Below, in pieces: positions 1 through 12,071 of a stretch of DNA of 64,000 nucleotides. A program made the position numbers and the translations under genes. This DNA is from Plasmodium brasilianum (Eukaryota; Apicomplexa; Aconoidasida; Haemosporida; Plasmodiidae), in contig NC_090120.1 in the NCBI RefSeq assembly GCF_023973825.1, positions 248,001 to 312,000 of the forward strand. Direction: 5' to 3'. The stretch's first letter is position 1; the number at the start of each line of letters is the position of its first letter. The notes beneath the pieces are model-generated. The model searched no databases, was not told the origin of the DNA, and was given only the letters and a program-made list of their open reading frames with translations.

Positions 1-684
1 TTTTTTTTATCATGTAATTATAATTTCAAAGGTATATCATGTAAAACAAACTAAAAGTACACTAACAAGGTATTCAAAATATTGTTTTATAACATATTTC
101 TCTTAAAGTATATTATATTCAATAATTATTAAATTTTTTCTTTAGTAAAAAAAATATATATATATGTATCAATTCCAAAAAAAAAAAAAAAATACATACA
201 CTTCCCTCTATTAGATAAAAAATGAAACACATTTATTGTCAAATTAAATCTAATACTTCATTTACTTAATAAACTTACAAAATAATAATTTTAGATTATA
301 AAAAAATTAAAAATAGAAAGAAACTATATTTACGTTAAATATAAATTATCATAGTTAAACAAAATTTATGAATATATATTAATATTAACTGATACATATT
401 TTTCATGAAAATCTATCCAAATACAAAAATAAATAAATAATATCTAATATTTTGCACCAATATCAAGATATGCATTATAATATAAAATAAAAAAGCATAA
501 AATATTCAAATTTACAAAAGAAATATAAACAATTTTTTAGGGTTCTATAACAAATGGTTCACGTCAACGTAGATTCACTAATCAAATATAACCAATTATG
601 ATTATTTTTAATAAAAATATAACTAATTATATTTCATCACATTAAAACCTTCATTACGGAAAGAATCATTTCTGAATTTTCATT
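1..684. other. Non-coding 3' flank of the first fam-l locus
   Basis: No coding sequence is visible. The stretch is AT-rich with a poly-A tract near 177-191. It holds the block at about 495-545 that recurs downstream of the other minus-strand genes, and a short string near 280-300 (aataataattttaga) that is repeated at about 5125-5145 downstream of the next gene. Both suggest that the 3' flank was duplicated along with the gene. Confidence 0.5.
495..545 (-). promoter_or_regulatory. Conserved 3'-flank block of the 0.7 kb locus
   Basis: About 140-190 bp past the stop codon lies 'aaatattcaaatttacaaaa' followed by an A-rich stretch and 'ttttttagggttctataac'. It aligns by eye with blocks at the same relative place after the 5.6, 14.4, 34 and 41.9 kb genes. 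It could be a 3'UTR or processing signal, or simply duplicated flank. The function is inference. Confidence 0.3.
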
Positions 685-1746
685 TTACCTTTTCCTGAAT
701 TTAATTTTTTCATATTTTTTAACTTTTTTATGGTAATAAATAACCTTTGATATAATTGCTATACCCAATATCAGGAAAGGTATCACATATAACAAATATC
801 CAAATAATTGTCCTAATATGCATACTTCACTAACTATTAATGCCTTATCAGCTGCACTAAGACCAGGAGGAGGAGGAGCAGCAGCAGCAGCAGCTGCTGA
901 TTTGCAAGAAGAACATTCGTCCATCCCCCCCCCATGTACTGTGCTTGAAAAACCCACCTAATTTTGACAATGGAGTTAAAATAAAACCTAGCGGTTTAAC
1001 TAATTTTTCTAATTGGGTCTTATCGAATCCTATTAGTGCCCATAAGCTTTTTTCTTGCACTATACCCAAAGTCAAATCTACAATGAATACTGTCAGTAAT
1101 AACAACAATATTAATACAGGTAAAGCGATTCTTAATCCGTACTTTTTACATATTATTTTTCTATAATTTTTATTACTAATTGTCTTGTTTTCCTTAAGAA
1201 AATCCATATAATCTAATTCTTTGAATATATTTTTTTCTAAATGGGAATATTTTTTGGTTTCAAATACACAAGATTTATTTTTCTTATCTTGTTTAAGTCC
1301 TCTTGAATTTTTTGACGGACTATCATTAGATAAGTTACTTTTTTTCTTGGCTAATATTTCACAACTATATATATTTTCATTTATGAAATCTCCATTATTT
1401 TGCATACAATTTTTTAATCCTATATTATTTAAATCCATATACTGCTTATATTTTGCTAGTGATCGATAAATATTTGTATCTAATTTTCTAACAACCTTGT
1501 AGTTTTCATCAAAAAATGTACTAAATATATTCTATAAAAACAACGCATATAATTATTATTTAAAATATTATATCAGCTAATGCTAAAAAAACAGTCTTAA
1601 TAAAAGCAAAACACAGAAAATATAAATAATGTAAATATCCTTAGATTATATGGTCATACCGCATTATTCGTGAAGTAACATATCCAAGCTAAAAGTACAA
1701 ATAAAGTAAATTTAATAAATAAGATTGGTTTAATTTTCTTCTCCAT
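685..1746 (-). CDS. fam-l type exported membrane protein, frameshifted at a G9 tract
   Basis: Two exons on the minus strand: exon 1 is 1746-1660 (29 codons, hydrophobic, with LLAWICYF around residues 18-25), the intron is 1659-1532, and exon 2 runs from 1531 to the stop at 685. Exon 2 shows RKLDTNIYRSLAKYKQ near its start (degenerate PEXEL-like, no acidic fifth residue), then KKYSHLEKNIFKELDY, a Lys/Arg-rich stretch, a first membrane segment (IALPVLILLLLLTVFIV) and, in the shifted frame, a second one (LLYVIPFLILGIAII) before the tail KKVKKYEKIKFRKR. These motifs are typical of the fam-l/DUF3671-like group of P. malariae. The reading frame breaks at nine G residues (925-933); one G fewer would keep a single frame of roughly 310 residues. 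A run of seven Ala and four Pro follows the break. Family confidence is high; whether it is a functional gene or a sequencing indel is open. Confidence 0.8.
863..898. repeat. GC-rich trinucleotide microsatellite (GCN/CCT)
   Basis: On the minus strand this reads as seven Ala codons followed by four CCT Pro codons, inside the extracellular or lumenal loop between the two membrane segments of the fam-l type protein. It stands out as a rare GC-rich island in this AT-rich window, and lies about 27 bases from the G9 tract where the frame breaks. Confidence 0.8.
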
Positions 1747-4700
1747 GTTATAGCTTTTTAATGCTGTCATATATTAACGAAAAAATTAACAATATTATAA
1801 TATTCGCCAAATGAAAAAGGATAATATATTATTCATTTAATTTCATAATAATTATTATTTTATTTTATGTTAAAAATATAATAAAATTTATAAAACTACA
1901 ACGTTTTTGATAACAGAGATATGGAAAAATAACTTTACAATTATATTATTTAATATTTATATTAATTTTATTTTTAAATATTAATTATCATTAAAATGAA
2001 AAAACTTTAAGCATTCACAAATATAAAAAGTACATAATTTAATTATTTGATATAGAAGAGTAATTAAATAATTTTTATATTAATAATTTTAATAATAAAA
2101 TAAAAAAATATTATTAGATTTTTTAATTTTCCTAATTATTGTTTTTATCTTTAATATCCAATATATATAGAATATATAGAATGTATAGTATATAGATAAT
2201 ATTTTGTTCTATATTTTTAATTAATTGCAACTATTTTTAATGATGTATTTATTACTTATAATTGTAATTGTATAATTATTATATTTTGCAATAAGTCGTT
2301 ATTATTCTTAAATAGCATTTTTATTATAATAATAGTGATGATACATCAGCAAAGGAATATTATGTACATCATTTTATTATATATCTATTATATTACTCGC
2401 ATTATTTACTGTGAGAATATATATATTTTTTAATAGCATGTAATACATTTAATGAAATAAATTTATTGCATATAACTAAATTAATAGAATAATGTATATT
2501 TTAAAGGTAAATAAACTATAAGTTTTTATTTTCATATATTAATTTTTCAAAATTATGGTTTTTAATTAAGTTTATTTCATACCACTGTTTGTACAAGAAA
2601 TATTTTAGTATTATTCTACTTAGGTTTTTCTTTTCTCCTTTTTTTTTATAATTAAAAATGTATATTTAGAAAAAACGATCATGTAGAGTAAGAAAAAATA
2701 AAAAAAATGTTATTCTTATATTAAAAGAATTATTATTGGAAAAATTTGGGTTGACAAACTTATTTGTTTATTATTTCAATAAAGAACACTTATATAAGTC
2801 ATTTTATCAATTTATTAAATTATAGGTATTTAAGTAATTTTTATAAAATAGAATTAAATCAGCAGTTACTAAAGTATTATAATAGTACAATAAATGCACA
2901 TGTATATACATTTATCTGTATATCATTACACTATTCTAAATTAATCATTTTAAAAAACAATTCTTACAACATTTCAAAATTATAATAATGGATATTTACC
3001 ACTTCTTGTGATATTTATCCTAATCACTAATATATAACTATATTTTCCTTTATATGTAATATGTTTGCATAATATTTGGACATATTAAACATTTTATTTC
3101 AGCAATCTTTAAAATGAAAAATGTGTTTTTGATATTTAAAAAAATGCAAATATTTTAAAAATGTTATTGTGAATTTACTAAAACACAAAATCAATAAAAA
3201 CTAAAAGTTAAATATTTCTACATAATGAAACAAATAATTTTTATCGATATATTTTTTTAGTATTATTTTATTAATATACAATTATTCGAGCAAATTTTTT
3301 GTTACAAGTTTTTGTTATAATTTTTCAACTAGAATTGTGTATTTTACAGAAACTTAAAATAATTTTTTGAAATCCTTAATAAATTATACATATAATTAGT
3401 AACTTGAAAACACCAATTTTATGTTTTTATACACGTTGTTACGTGGGACAGAATACTAAAACATAAATAAATTATGTAAAATCTAGTATTTTAGAGTTGA
3501 AACTTTATATTCACTTATTAATATTTCTAAAACTGTTAAAAATATGTCTTTTTATTGTTTATATTTATATATTAAAAAAAATTATATACATCAAGCTAGA
3601 AACAATAATATATATTTTTCATTTTGTAGCCACTATATTCAATAGAATAGCTCACGAAAAAAAAAGTAAATTAAAATTTTCTTGGAAACTGTAGACTAAT
3701 GTGAAGTATAGAATCATTAATAAGAGTTTAATTTTTATTATTTATATCCAATAATAAAAATTAATTTTAAAATATTTTCATTTTAAATATTTCTTATCTC
3801 ATAAATATAATATTCTTTATATTGTAGATAAATAAGAAATCTAAAAATTTGAAAGTATATCTTAAAGAAATTATAAAGATTTTCCGGTATTAATATTTAT
3901 TGTAAGATTCATAATATAAAATATGTTATTTCTTATATAAGTAAATTCTAATAGATGAATAAAATAAAAAAAAATAATGCTCCAGTATTAATAAGTTAAA
4001 AAAAATACAAAAATATTTAAAATAAAATTAATCTTATATAAGAATAATAAAAAACGAAAATATCAATAATGTAAGAATAATTATTAAAATAAGAAGCACG
4101 AACTATTCAAATTTACATTGTACGAAAACAGAGGAATAGTGCTTTTCAAAGGGCCCAAAAAATTTTGTATAAAAGATGATCAAAGAATTAAGATAAATTC
4201 TAAAAAACAAATTTAACTATTTAAAATATTTGAAATATGAATCTGTTATTGCATGGGATCAATTTATTATAATTTTTTATAATGTAATAAAAATATGCTG
4301 CAGTTATAAAATTAATTAACCATATCAGTTGAGTTCTTGGCATGTTCAATATATCCTTTTTTGTTAGAAAAAAAAACTTTACCGTATGCAATAAAAAAAT
4401 ACATATATTTTTTATTTATTTACAGTATTACGATTCATTACCTATAAATTTTTTTTCAATATATACTAAATGACACTCATATGTAATTTAGAATTTGTTT
4501 TAATTAATAAAATAAAAATAATTTAAATTGTACATCAGAAATATTATAGCATAGATTAGTAAATAATACTAAAAAAAAAAAAGAATTAATTATTCCAACA
4601 AATTAACTATTGATACCTTAATAAATTTAATTCATTAATTAAATCTACAAATGGTACAAAAAAATAAATGAAATATATATTTTATTACTGTAGCAATTTT

Positions 4701-5552
4701 CAGTTTAATATATCTCTAAGTAATTTTTATAAATCTGAATTAATTGTATTATTAAGAAAAACAGTATTATAATTTCATGCTCTAACTCTATATTTGTTAG
4801 TAACAATTTAATATTTACAAGTAAGTAGTTGCAAATAATTTATAATTTAAAAGGTATGTTGTTTTATTATATATGTAGAATTTCTCATACATACGATGCA
4901 TAATAATACTAAAAGTCCCTTATAAATATTTTTACTATAATTATATTATTTTGTATATTTCATATAAAACCTATTTTACATAATGAATGGAAATTTTTTT
5001 CCTTATAGTAAAATATATACATACGTATATATCATTGTATCGAATTGAAAACTATTCCACATATAAATACACAAAAAGACATATTTTCCAATTATATATC
5101 AATAATGCATTTTCTAAAAAAAATAAACAAATAATAATTTTAGACTATAACAAGATATAAAATTAAAAGCAAAATTTTTTAGTACAAATATACGTTATTA
5201 CATTTCTATAAAATTTCATGAAGTATCCCAATATATATTAAGTTTAAAGCGTAAATATATATATACATAGATATATATTTAAATACGCGCATATACATAT
5301 TCTTACATAATATTTAAGCTACAATATCAATTTAAAATACAAATTCCAAAATATTAAAGCATCCAAATTCTAAAAAAAACGAAGAAATAATATTTTTAAG
5401 GTTTTATATCAATTAGAGCAAATATGTACAAAATTATTTTATAATATTTTTGAAAAATATATATACCTATTAAGTTTATTACTAAAATTATTAAATTGTT
5501 ACTTTATATTAAATACTCCTTACATAAGTACATAAATTTTTTATTCGTCATT
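1747..5552. other. Long non-coding interval
   Basis: No supported gene. Short open stretches near 2764-2985 and 3497-3694 are made almost wholly of Ile/Tyr/Lys/Asn codons and look like chance. The first kilobase is the 5' flank of the fam-l type gene and contains at 2521-2560 a diverged copy of the upstream box described for the other loci. The part after about 5000 is the 3' flank of the next gene. Confidence 0.5.
5350..5405 (-). promoter_or_regulatory. Conserved 3'-flank block of the 5.6 kb locus
   Basis: 'aatattaaagcatccaaatt' followed by an A-rich stretch and 'ttaaggttttatatcaat', about 150-200 bp past the stop codon. It matches in order and spacing the blocks downstream of the 0.7 and 14.4 kb genes. 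Role unknown. Confidence 0.3.
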
Positions 5553-6437
5553 TTACTCTGTCATTAACTTAATTTTTTTATATTTTTCATTATTTCTTAA
5601 GATCTTATAGATCGCTATTATACAGAAGATCGCTAATATAATCATAAGTATTCCAAATAATATTACATAAATAGTTCCTTCTTTTAAAGCTGTCATTGTT
5701 TTTATATAATTTATAACCACTTTAACTGTCTCACCTCGTGCACTATCTAAATCTTTGATAGACATCTCTAATCCTCGATATATGGGTAATCCTATTCCCA
5801 ACAGGAAAAAAAAAAAAAAATAGCAACTCCAAATCCATAATTTTTAAATTTTATTTTTTTTAAAGTTATATCACAAATTTTCCTTTTTCTTTCAAGAAAA
5901 TTATCATAATCTTTTTTTCTAATCCATTTTTTTTCAAAATGGAAATGTTTTCCATCAAACATTCCATTATTATAATCAACAATTTCTGTATAGTACTGTG
6001 CCTTATTTAATAAACTTCTATTCGATTGCTTCCTTTTTTCTGTTATATCCATTTTATTACTATGGATATCCTTTTTTTCATTCACTCCATTATTTGGAAA
6101 TTTCTTTTTCAAATATACATTATTTGAATATTGTTGTTTATAATTTGCTAGTAAGCGATAAATTCTTGTAACTAATTTTCTACCAAGGCAGGAATTTTCA
6201 TTCAGGGATTCACTAAGTGTACTCTAAAAAAAAATTAATATTTATTTTTCAGAATAAAAAATAATATTATTCTAAAAAAACAGTAATAATAAAAATTAAA
6301 CGCCCTTAAAATATAACTAAAGTATATATCATCAAATTATTCAATAATACCAGATTATTGTTAGAATTGTATATCCAAATTAAAGGGAGAAATACAGCAA
6401 CATTTATAATAATAAATAAGTTTTTTTTTTGTTTCAT
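5553..6437 (-). CDS. fam-m type exported membrane protein, frameshifted at a T15 tract
   Basis: Exon 1 is 6437-6351 (29 codons, FLPLIWIYN at residues 16-24), the intron is 6350-6224 and exon 2 is 6223-5553. Exon 2 opens with RKLVTRIYRLLANYKQ, followed by a charged linker, then NKAQYYTEIVDYNNGMFDGK and HFHFEKKW, which are hallmarks of the fam-m group, then KKDYDNFLERKRK and a first membrane segment. The frame breaks inside that segment at a run of 15 T on the coding strand (A15 at 5806-5820); one T more or two fewer would join the parts into about 252 residues. Downstream are GIGLPIYRG, a second membrane segment (VILFGILMIILAIFCIIAI) and the tail ILRNNEKYKKIKLMTE. The subtype name is from memory of the family and less certain than membership itself. 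Confidence 0.78.
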
Positions 6438-8299
6438 GGTAATTTTTAATTTTTTAATATAACAATACCAGAAAAAATTAACAAATATATACTTCTAGTG
6501 ATAATTTGTGCTATATTTCTTTAAAAATGTATTATTATTGTTTTTTCTTAAATACTTAGTAAAATGTACATAAGTGTTATACATTTTACGACAAACACAG
6601 AATAAAATAACTTCAAAAATATATTATATAATTTTTATTTTAATCTAAATAAAAAAGAAAATATTTTTATAAAAATAGTATATTTTCAATTGATTCATGA
6701 ATATTTAAAGTTTATAATATATTTATTTAATGTAATGAATTAATTAAATAGTTTTTTATTGTTCATATCCACAGTGAAATGTATATTAAATTTTTCATTC
6801 CTTATTATATATAAATGTTGTGTTTATCTAGTATACAGAATGTAGATGGTACATACAGTTTATATTCTATATATTATGATAATTACTACAAATATTAAGA
6901 TAGTTATAATATTAATAATTTTAATTTTATTAACATTGTACTATGAAAAAACTAGTTATTTAAAAACAAATATTAATTATTATTATATAATAAATTTAAT
7001 AATAGAAAAAATATATTATATTATGATAATTATAACAAATATATTAATTCGTTTGTTAGTTTATACAATATTTTATTGAGTATATTTTTTAAAAAAAGTA
7101 AAATTTACAAGTAAATACTAGATATATATAGAAATACGTATTCAAAAAGCAAATAGAGATTTATTCTTTATTTTCGTATCATAATTTTTGAAAATTACAT
7201 ATTATCATTAAGTTTAATTTATTCTTCTTTTATTTACAAATTAAAAATTAGTACATTTATCTGTTTAATTTTTTAATTTACTTGTCATATAATTATATAT
7301 ATACATAACTAATATTAATTTATTAAAAAAACAAAAAAATAGATTAAAAGTAATCTTATAAAAATGTTATATTCAATTTCATTAATTTAAAGATATATCA
7401 AATATAATAATTTCCGCAATAATATGAAGCATAAAATATGTACATACAAAATTAGAGAGAATAACAATGAAATATCCAAGAATATGTGATTTAGATATTT
7501 TCCTATTTATAATTTTAGAAAAAACATATTATCTTTTATTTATTCATTTAAAAATACTATAATGGGAAGATGTTTAAGAGATAAGGAATTAGAAATCGAT
7601 CTAAATATATAAACAAACAATATTTCATTAAAAATACTTTTAACGACATAAATACAATAATCCCGAATAATTCCATAATTATATTTTATATCTAATAATG
7701 TGATAATTATAAAAATAATATACGTACAATTATTGTAAAGATCTATGACGTAACTTTATAATATTAGTTTTAAACAGTTATATTTTTCATACGAAATGTT
7801 AAATAAGTGGAAAAAAGAGCAAAATTTAATATAATTTTTTAAATTATAGAAATAATGTATATACTTATAGAAAATAACCCTATTACATTTACATTATTAT
7901 GATATATGTAAAACGTAGGTAACAATATATATGAAGGTACTTATATAGTTATTTTTAGGTTTTCTCACAATTTGGTCGTCACAAATTATTAAAAACAATT
8001 AATGTTTCTTTATAAAATATATATTAAAACATTTAAATATTCATAAAAATATTCATTTAACTTATAAAATCAATTATGTAATATAAATATATTATATAAT
8101 AAAATTCTTCTTAAAATTTACCTATAAATCTTTTCAATTCTAGCAACATGCATTTTCTCTAAACAATTTTTTAAGAATTTTTCTAAAAAATATATTTGTA
8201 TTCACCTAAATTATTTATTTTTATCCAACATGAGTAAATCTTATACAAATAGCTACATTATCCTTTATACTATTTAATTATATCCTTATTATATATATA
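6438..8299. other. Non-coding 5' flank of the fam-m type gene
   Basis: No coding sequence is supported; an open stretch at 6846-7079 is Ile/Tyr/Asn-only and is rejected. The flank carries the upstream box near 7161-7200. The segment is otherwise AT-rich with short A and T tracts. Confidence 0.5.
7161..7200 (-). promoter_or_regulatory. Conserved upstream box of the 5.6 kb locus
   Basis: 'cgtatcataatttttgaaaa' lies about 745 bp upstream of the start codon at 6437. The near-identical string is found at similar distance upstream of the 14.4, 34 and 41.9 kb genes. It may mark a promoter or 5'UTR element; the function is inference. Confidence 0.35.
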
Positions 8300-11050
8300 T
8301 ACATTAGGTGAATTTTATTGTTATATGTATATAAAATTTACACTATTTTTATATCAGTTTTTTTTATATATAATAAATAATATTATTAATATTTAATACA
8401 GATCTAAAATATTATTTATTCATAAAGTATTTATTAAATCCCAAAATATTATTTTCATGTTTATACTAGCTATATGGAAGAAATACCTACAAAATATAAA
8501 ATATACATTTAAGTGTTCAATTTTTATAGAATGAAATACATCGTTTATATGGTTACAACTATACTTTGTTTATGTAAATATATATTTTTTGCTTTACAAA
8601 AAGAAAAAACTACTTATAATTTTCCCATTTTTTATATTTTTAATAAAATATATTTGCTTTAATATTTTTAAAAAGTTTTCATTTTTGAGTCAACACATAC
8701 AGTCTTTACATATATGCTAAAAAATAAGACTGATTATATAATAATCTATATGCAGATGTACTATACAAAAAAGCAATAATTTTTACACTAAATTTCAAAT
8801 CTTCAAATATAAATATGTTACTCATAAAAATTAAACTACAAAAGTTTTCTATTTTTAAAATTTGATAACAAGGTACATAAATTTCCTGAATTTCAGATAG
8901 TCCCATTCCTATAAGACTTTCACTCGAGTAGATATACATAGGAGAAGTACATTCGGATTATACGAAAAATTTATCTAATAATTCTCAATAAATATATTAG
9001 CATTTGTTGTATTGTTCTATATATTTTTTCATTTTCTTAAACTATAAATTAATTCAATTAAAAATTACAATCCTATTTACAAACACTTTTATTAATGACA
9101 ATAACTTACTGCTGAAATCGGGTTGTATTTACAAATAGGTAATTTTTAATACTATATTACTTTATTTGGAATATGATATTGCCTACAATAAAAAGAAATT
9201 AAAAATTTTAAAGTATCTGGGTTAGCAAAATAATAAATTAATTAGATATTGTTATGAAAATTAACATATATACATAAGTAACAGAATATACCAAGCAGCA
9301 TATTGTACTTCAAATAATGTTAATTTATAATTTTTCAGTTATAGTATTCATTGAAATTATAAAATGAATAACTTTACATATTAATTGAACTGTGTTTTAA
9401 AAAAATACAAAAAAAATAAAAAATAACTTAATAATTTTTTATAATAATAATATTGCAGAATAATATTATACAGCTGACGACGATTATAAGAGAACTACAA
9501 AAAGTTCTTATATAGAGACTCGCATTAAATATCTTCGTGAGAAAAAGTGAACGCCCTGAAATTTAATAATTCTGTTGTTGAAATTTTTTATATCACTTAG
9601 AAAAAAGAATTATGGTTTAAAAATATGTTAATATTAATTAATAATATTAATGTTGTTTCTCATGCTTAACCTAGTTCGGTCATATTATATTTATTACGAC
9701 ATTTTTATCTATATTATTTATGTAAGGACAATTTAATAAATATATATGTATAACACTATCACTAGATACAGCGAAAATTAATATTCCCATCGTATTGTCT
9801 AATAAAGTATAATAATAAAAATATGGTATAAATTAATGTAGAATTAATACAAACACTATAATTCTTTTCAGTATGGAATTTAAATAAACAGTTATATGAT
9901 AAAATGCACAATCACATTATAAAATATCAATGCTAGAGATATAGAATTTGATATAAAACATATAATATATAGAACAAAATTTTGTAATCCTATAGGATTA
10001 AACCATATCAATTAACATAAAATAATATCACAAATTTTACACTACTATAATGTAGATAAATATAATTTATTTGTGAAAATACGTATAAAAATATATTCCT
10101 ATTATTGTATGTTATGTGTCCGCATTTATCTGTATAACCAAAAGTATATATGTAAAATTAAAATAAGTTTATCGTAAAAATATTTTTTTTATTTTATATT
10201 GAATATATATTATCATTTAAATACATATTCCTTACTGTAGTATATTGACAATTATGAACTCTAGTATAAAATATTATGAATCATTAATTTAAATATGTAA
10301 CTGATTTTCTTTAGTTATATATCTCAGTTCTCTCTACGGAAATTTATATATATTAAATAAAAAACAAAAAGAGAAATATAATTTGTCATTTAAAAAACTA
10401 TTTTTTTCTTATATAAAATTCCTTTTATGTATATTTTTTTTTTTGTTCAGTGTACCTTCTTAATCGCCTTTTCATCATTTCTATTAGTTTATATTATTTT
10501 AATAATTTACCTATTCAGCTATCAGTTTTATAATTATATGTTATATTATTAATAAATAAATAATATTTCTATTAAACTAAGAAAAAAAATTCAATTATTC
10601 TTATTAATTCATTATAATTTTATTTAACGTTTAAATAAATCTACTGTTTTAATTGCATTATCAAGCTATAATTCTTATCATATATTAAAAAAAAAAAGTT
10701 CGTGGAAAATTAAAATAAAGTTTTACATATAAACATAAAATTATAAATAATTAAAATATAATATTTCATGTAATCATAATATGAAACTGTTTCCTTTTTT
10801 TTTCTTTTATCGTATATTAATTTTATTAAATATAATTCATACAACTAAAATTTCGTTGATACAGTTTTAAAAATTATTTCTCTCGATTTGATAAATTTTT
10901 TTCTCTAAGGATTTTCGTGTTGAATTAAGAAATATAACATTATTTAACCAAATAAATTTATTAAGTAGAAAAAATAAACTTAAAATATTAATACTCTTCT
11001 AAAATTACAAAAACTAAAAAAAAAAAATAATAATGCAAAAAACTAATACG
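8300..11050. repeat. Intergenic duplicated block, copy 1
   Basis: By eye this segment is collinear with about 36900-39550. Anchors include 'gtataacactatcacta' (near 9749 and 38272), 'attaatattaattaataata' (near 9631 and 38154), 'tttatctgtataac' (near 10125 and 38653) and an 'acagctga' string (near 9470 and 37993). The copies have diverged and neither keeps an open frame, so it is ancient non-coding duplication. Boundaries are approximate. Confidence 0.6.
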
Positions 11051-12071
11051 AGCAAAATGTTGAAAGAAAAAATGTATTCTATAAAAGAATATTGTTTTAT
11101 TTATTTGCTATATTTCTTACTATAACTTATCCTAATTATATTATTGTAATTTTCATAATACAGAGCATAATATAATTACAAATTATATATATTTAATATA
11201 TTTTTTAGCAATGTATTGTGACAATTGTTGACTATATACATGAATATACAATCTATACAAGTATAAAATGCATCCTGTTAAATTCTTATTCAGAGTGAAC
11301 ATTTCTTATATTTTTAATTACATAAAGTAACACTACGTATATGTTACATAATTATATTTCGTAAACGTGGTTATTATTAATTAATATCCAACTATACGTA
11401 AATTAATAGTACACATATGTATATATATATATATATATAAATATATTTAATATATTATAATTTCGTTAAGTTTATACATAAGCTTCCTTGTTCATTAATA
11501 ATATTTATCAAAAGTATTTTTAAAAATGATTACAAGATAATTAGTGTATAATCTCTAAATAAGCGTTTGTTATTCATCATCTAATAAAAGTTCTAAACAA
11601 AATTGTTCTAAAAATTTTATTCACAGATATACTAATTCAAATTTTACTACTATAAATTTATCCTCTATTATATCCTTAATAAAATATTTTAGCTATCTAT
11701 AGCATATATAATTTTTGTTTTCGAAATAAGTTGTATGTTGTTGAACTAATATTTTTATGCATCTTTGTACACTTGAAATATAATGAATCCTATTTTATTA
11801 ATTTCATTTCAATAATATGAAATAATAACAATTTAAAATAAAACTCTTATTGATTTTTCTTTTTTAATTATATATATTTATTTGTTTTTCAGTATATACT
11901 TCAATTATACGTATTTAAAAACTAGTATAAAGCTTTATTTATATTGATATTATAAAATACAATTAAAATATATTATAAATAAAACATTTAATAATTATTA
12001 TCAAAAATATAATCTATAAGTAGTACCTTAATTATTGCAAAAGCTTTATTGGAATATTAAAATAAATCATT
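11051..12071. other. Non-coding interval with an AT microsatellite
   Basis: No gene is seen. A TA dinucleotide run lies at about 11419-11439. The last few hundred bases are the 5' flank of the plus-strand pseudogene that follows. Confidence 0.45.

Noticed and set aside
2764..2985. Open reading frame of 73 codons, plus strand
   Set aside because: Composition is Ile/Tyr/Asn/Leu only, it has no splice context or family motif, and such frames are frequent by chance in AT-rich DNA.
3497..3694. Open reading frame of 65 codons that looks hydrophobic, plus strand
   Set aside because: Poly-Ile/Tyr/Lys translation of AT-rich sequence without a 29-codon exon, donor or acceptor pattern.
6846..7079. Hydrophobic open reading frame, plus strand
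   Set aside because: Lies in the 5' flank of the fam-m type gene, antisense to it, and is built only from Ile/Tyr/Leu/Thr codons.
8706..8939. 77-codon minus-strand frame with mixed composition
   Set aside because: It lies in a duplicated spacer whose partner near 37260-37470 is similar in DNA but does not keep the frame.
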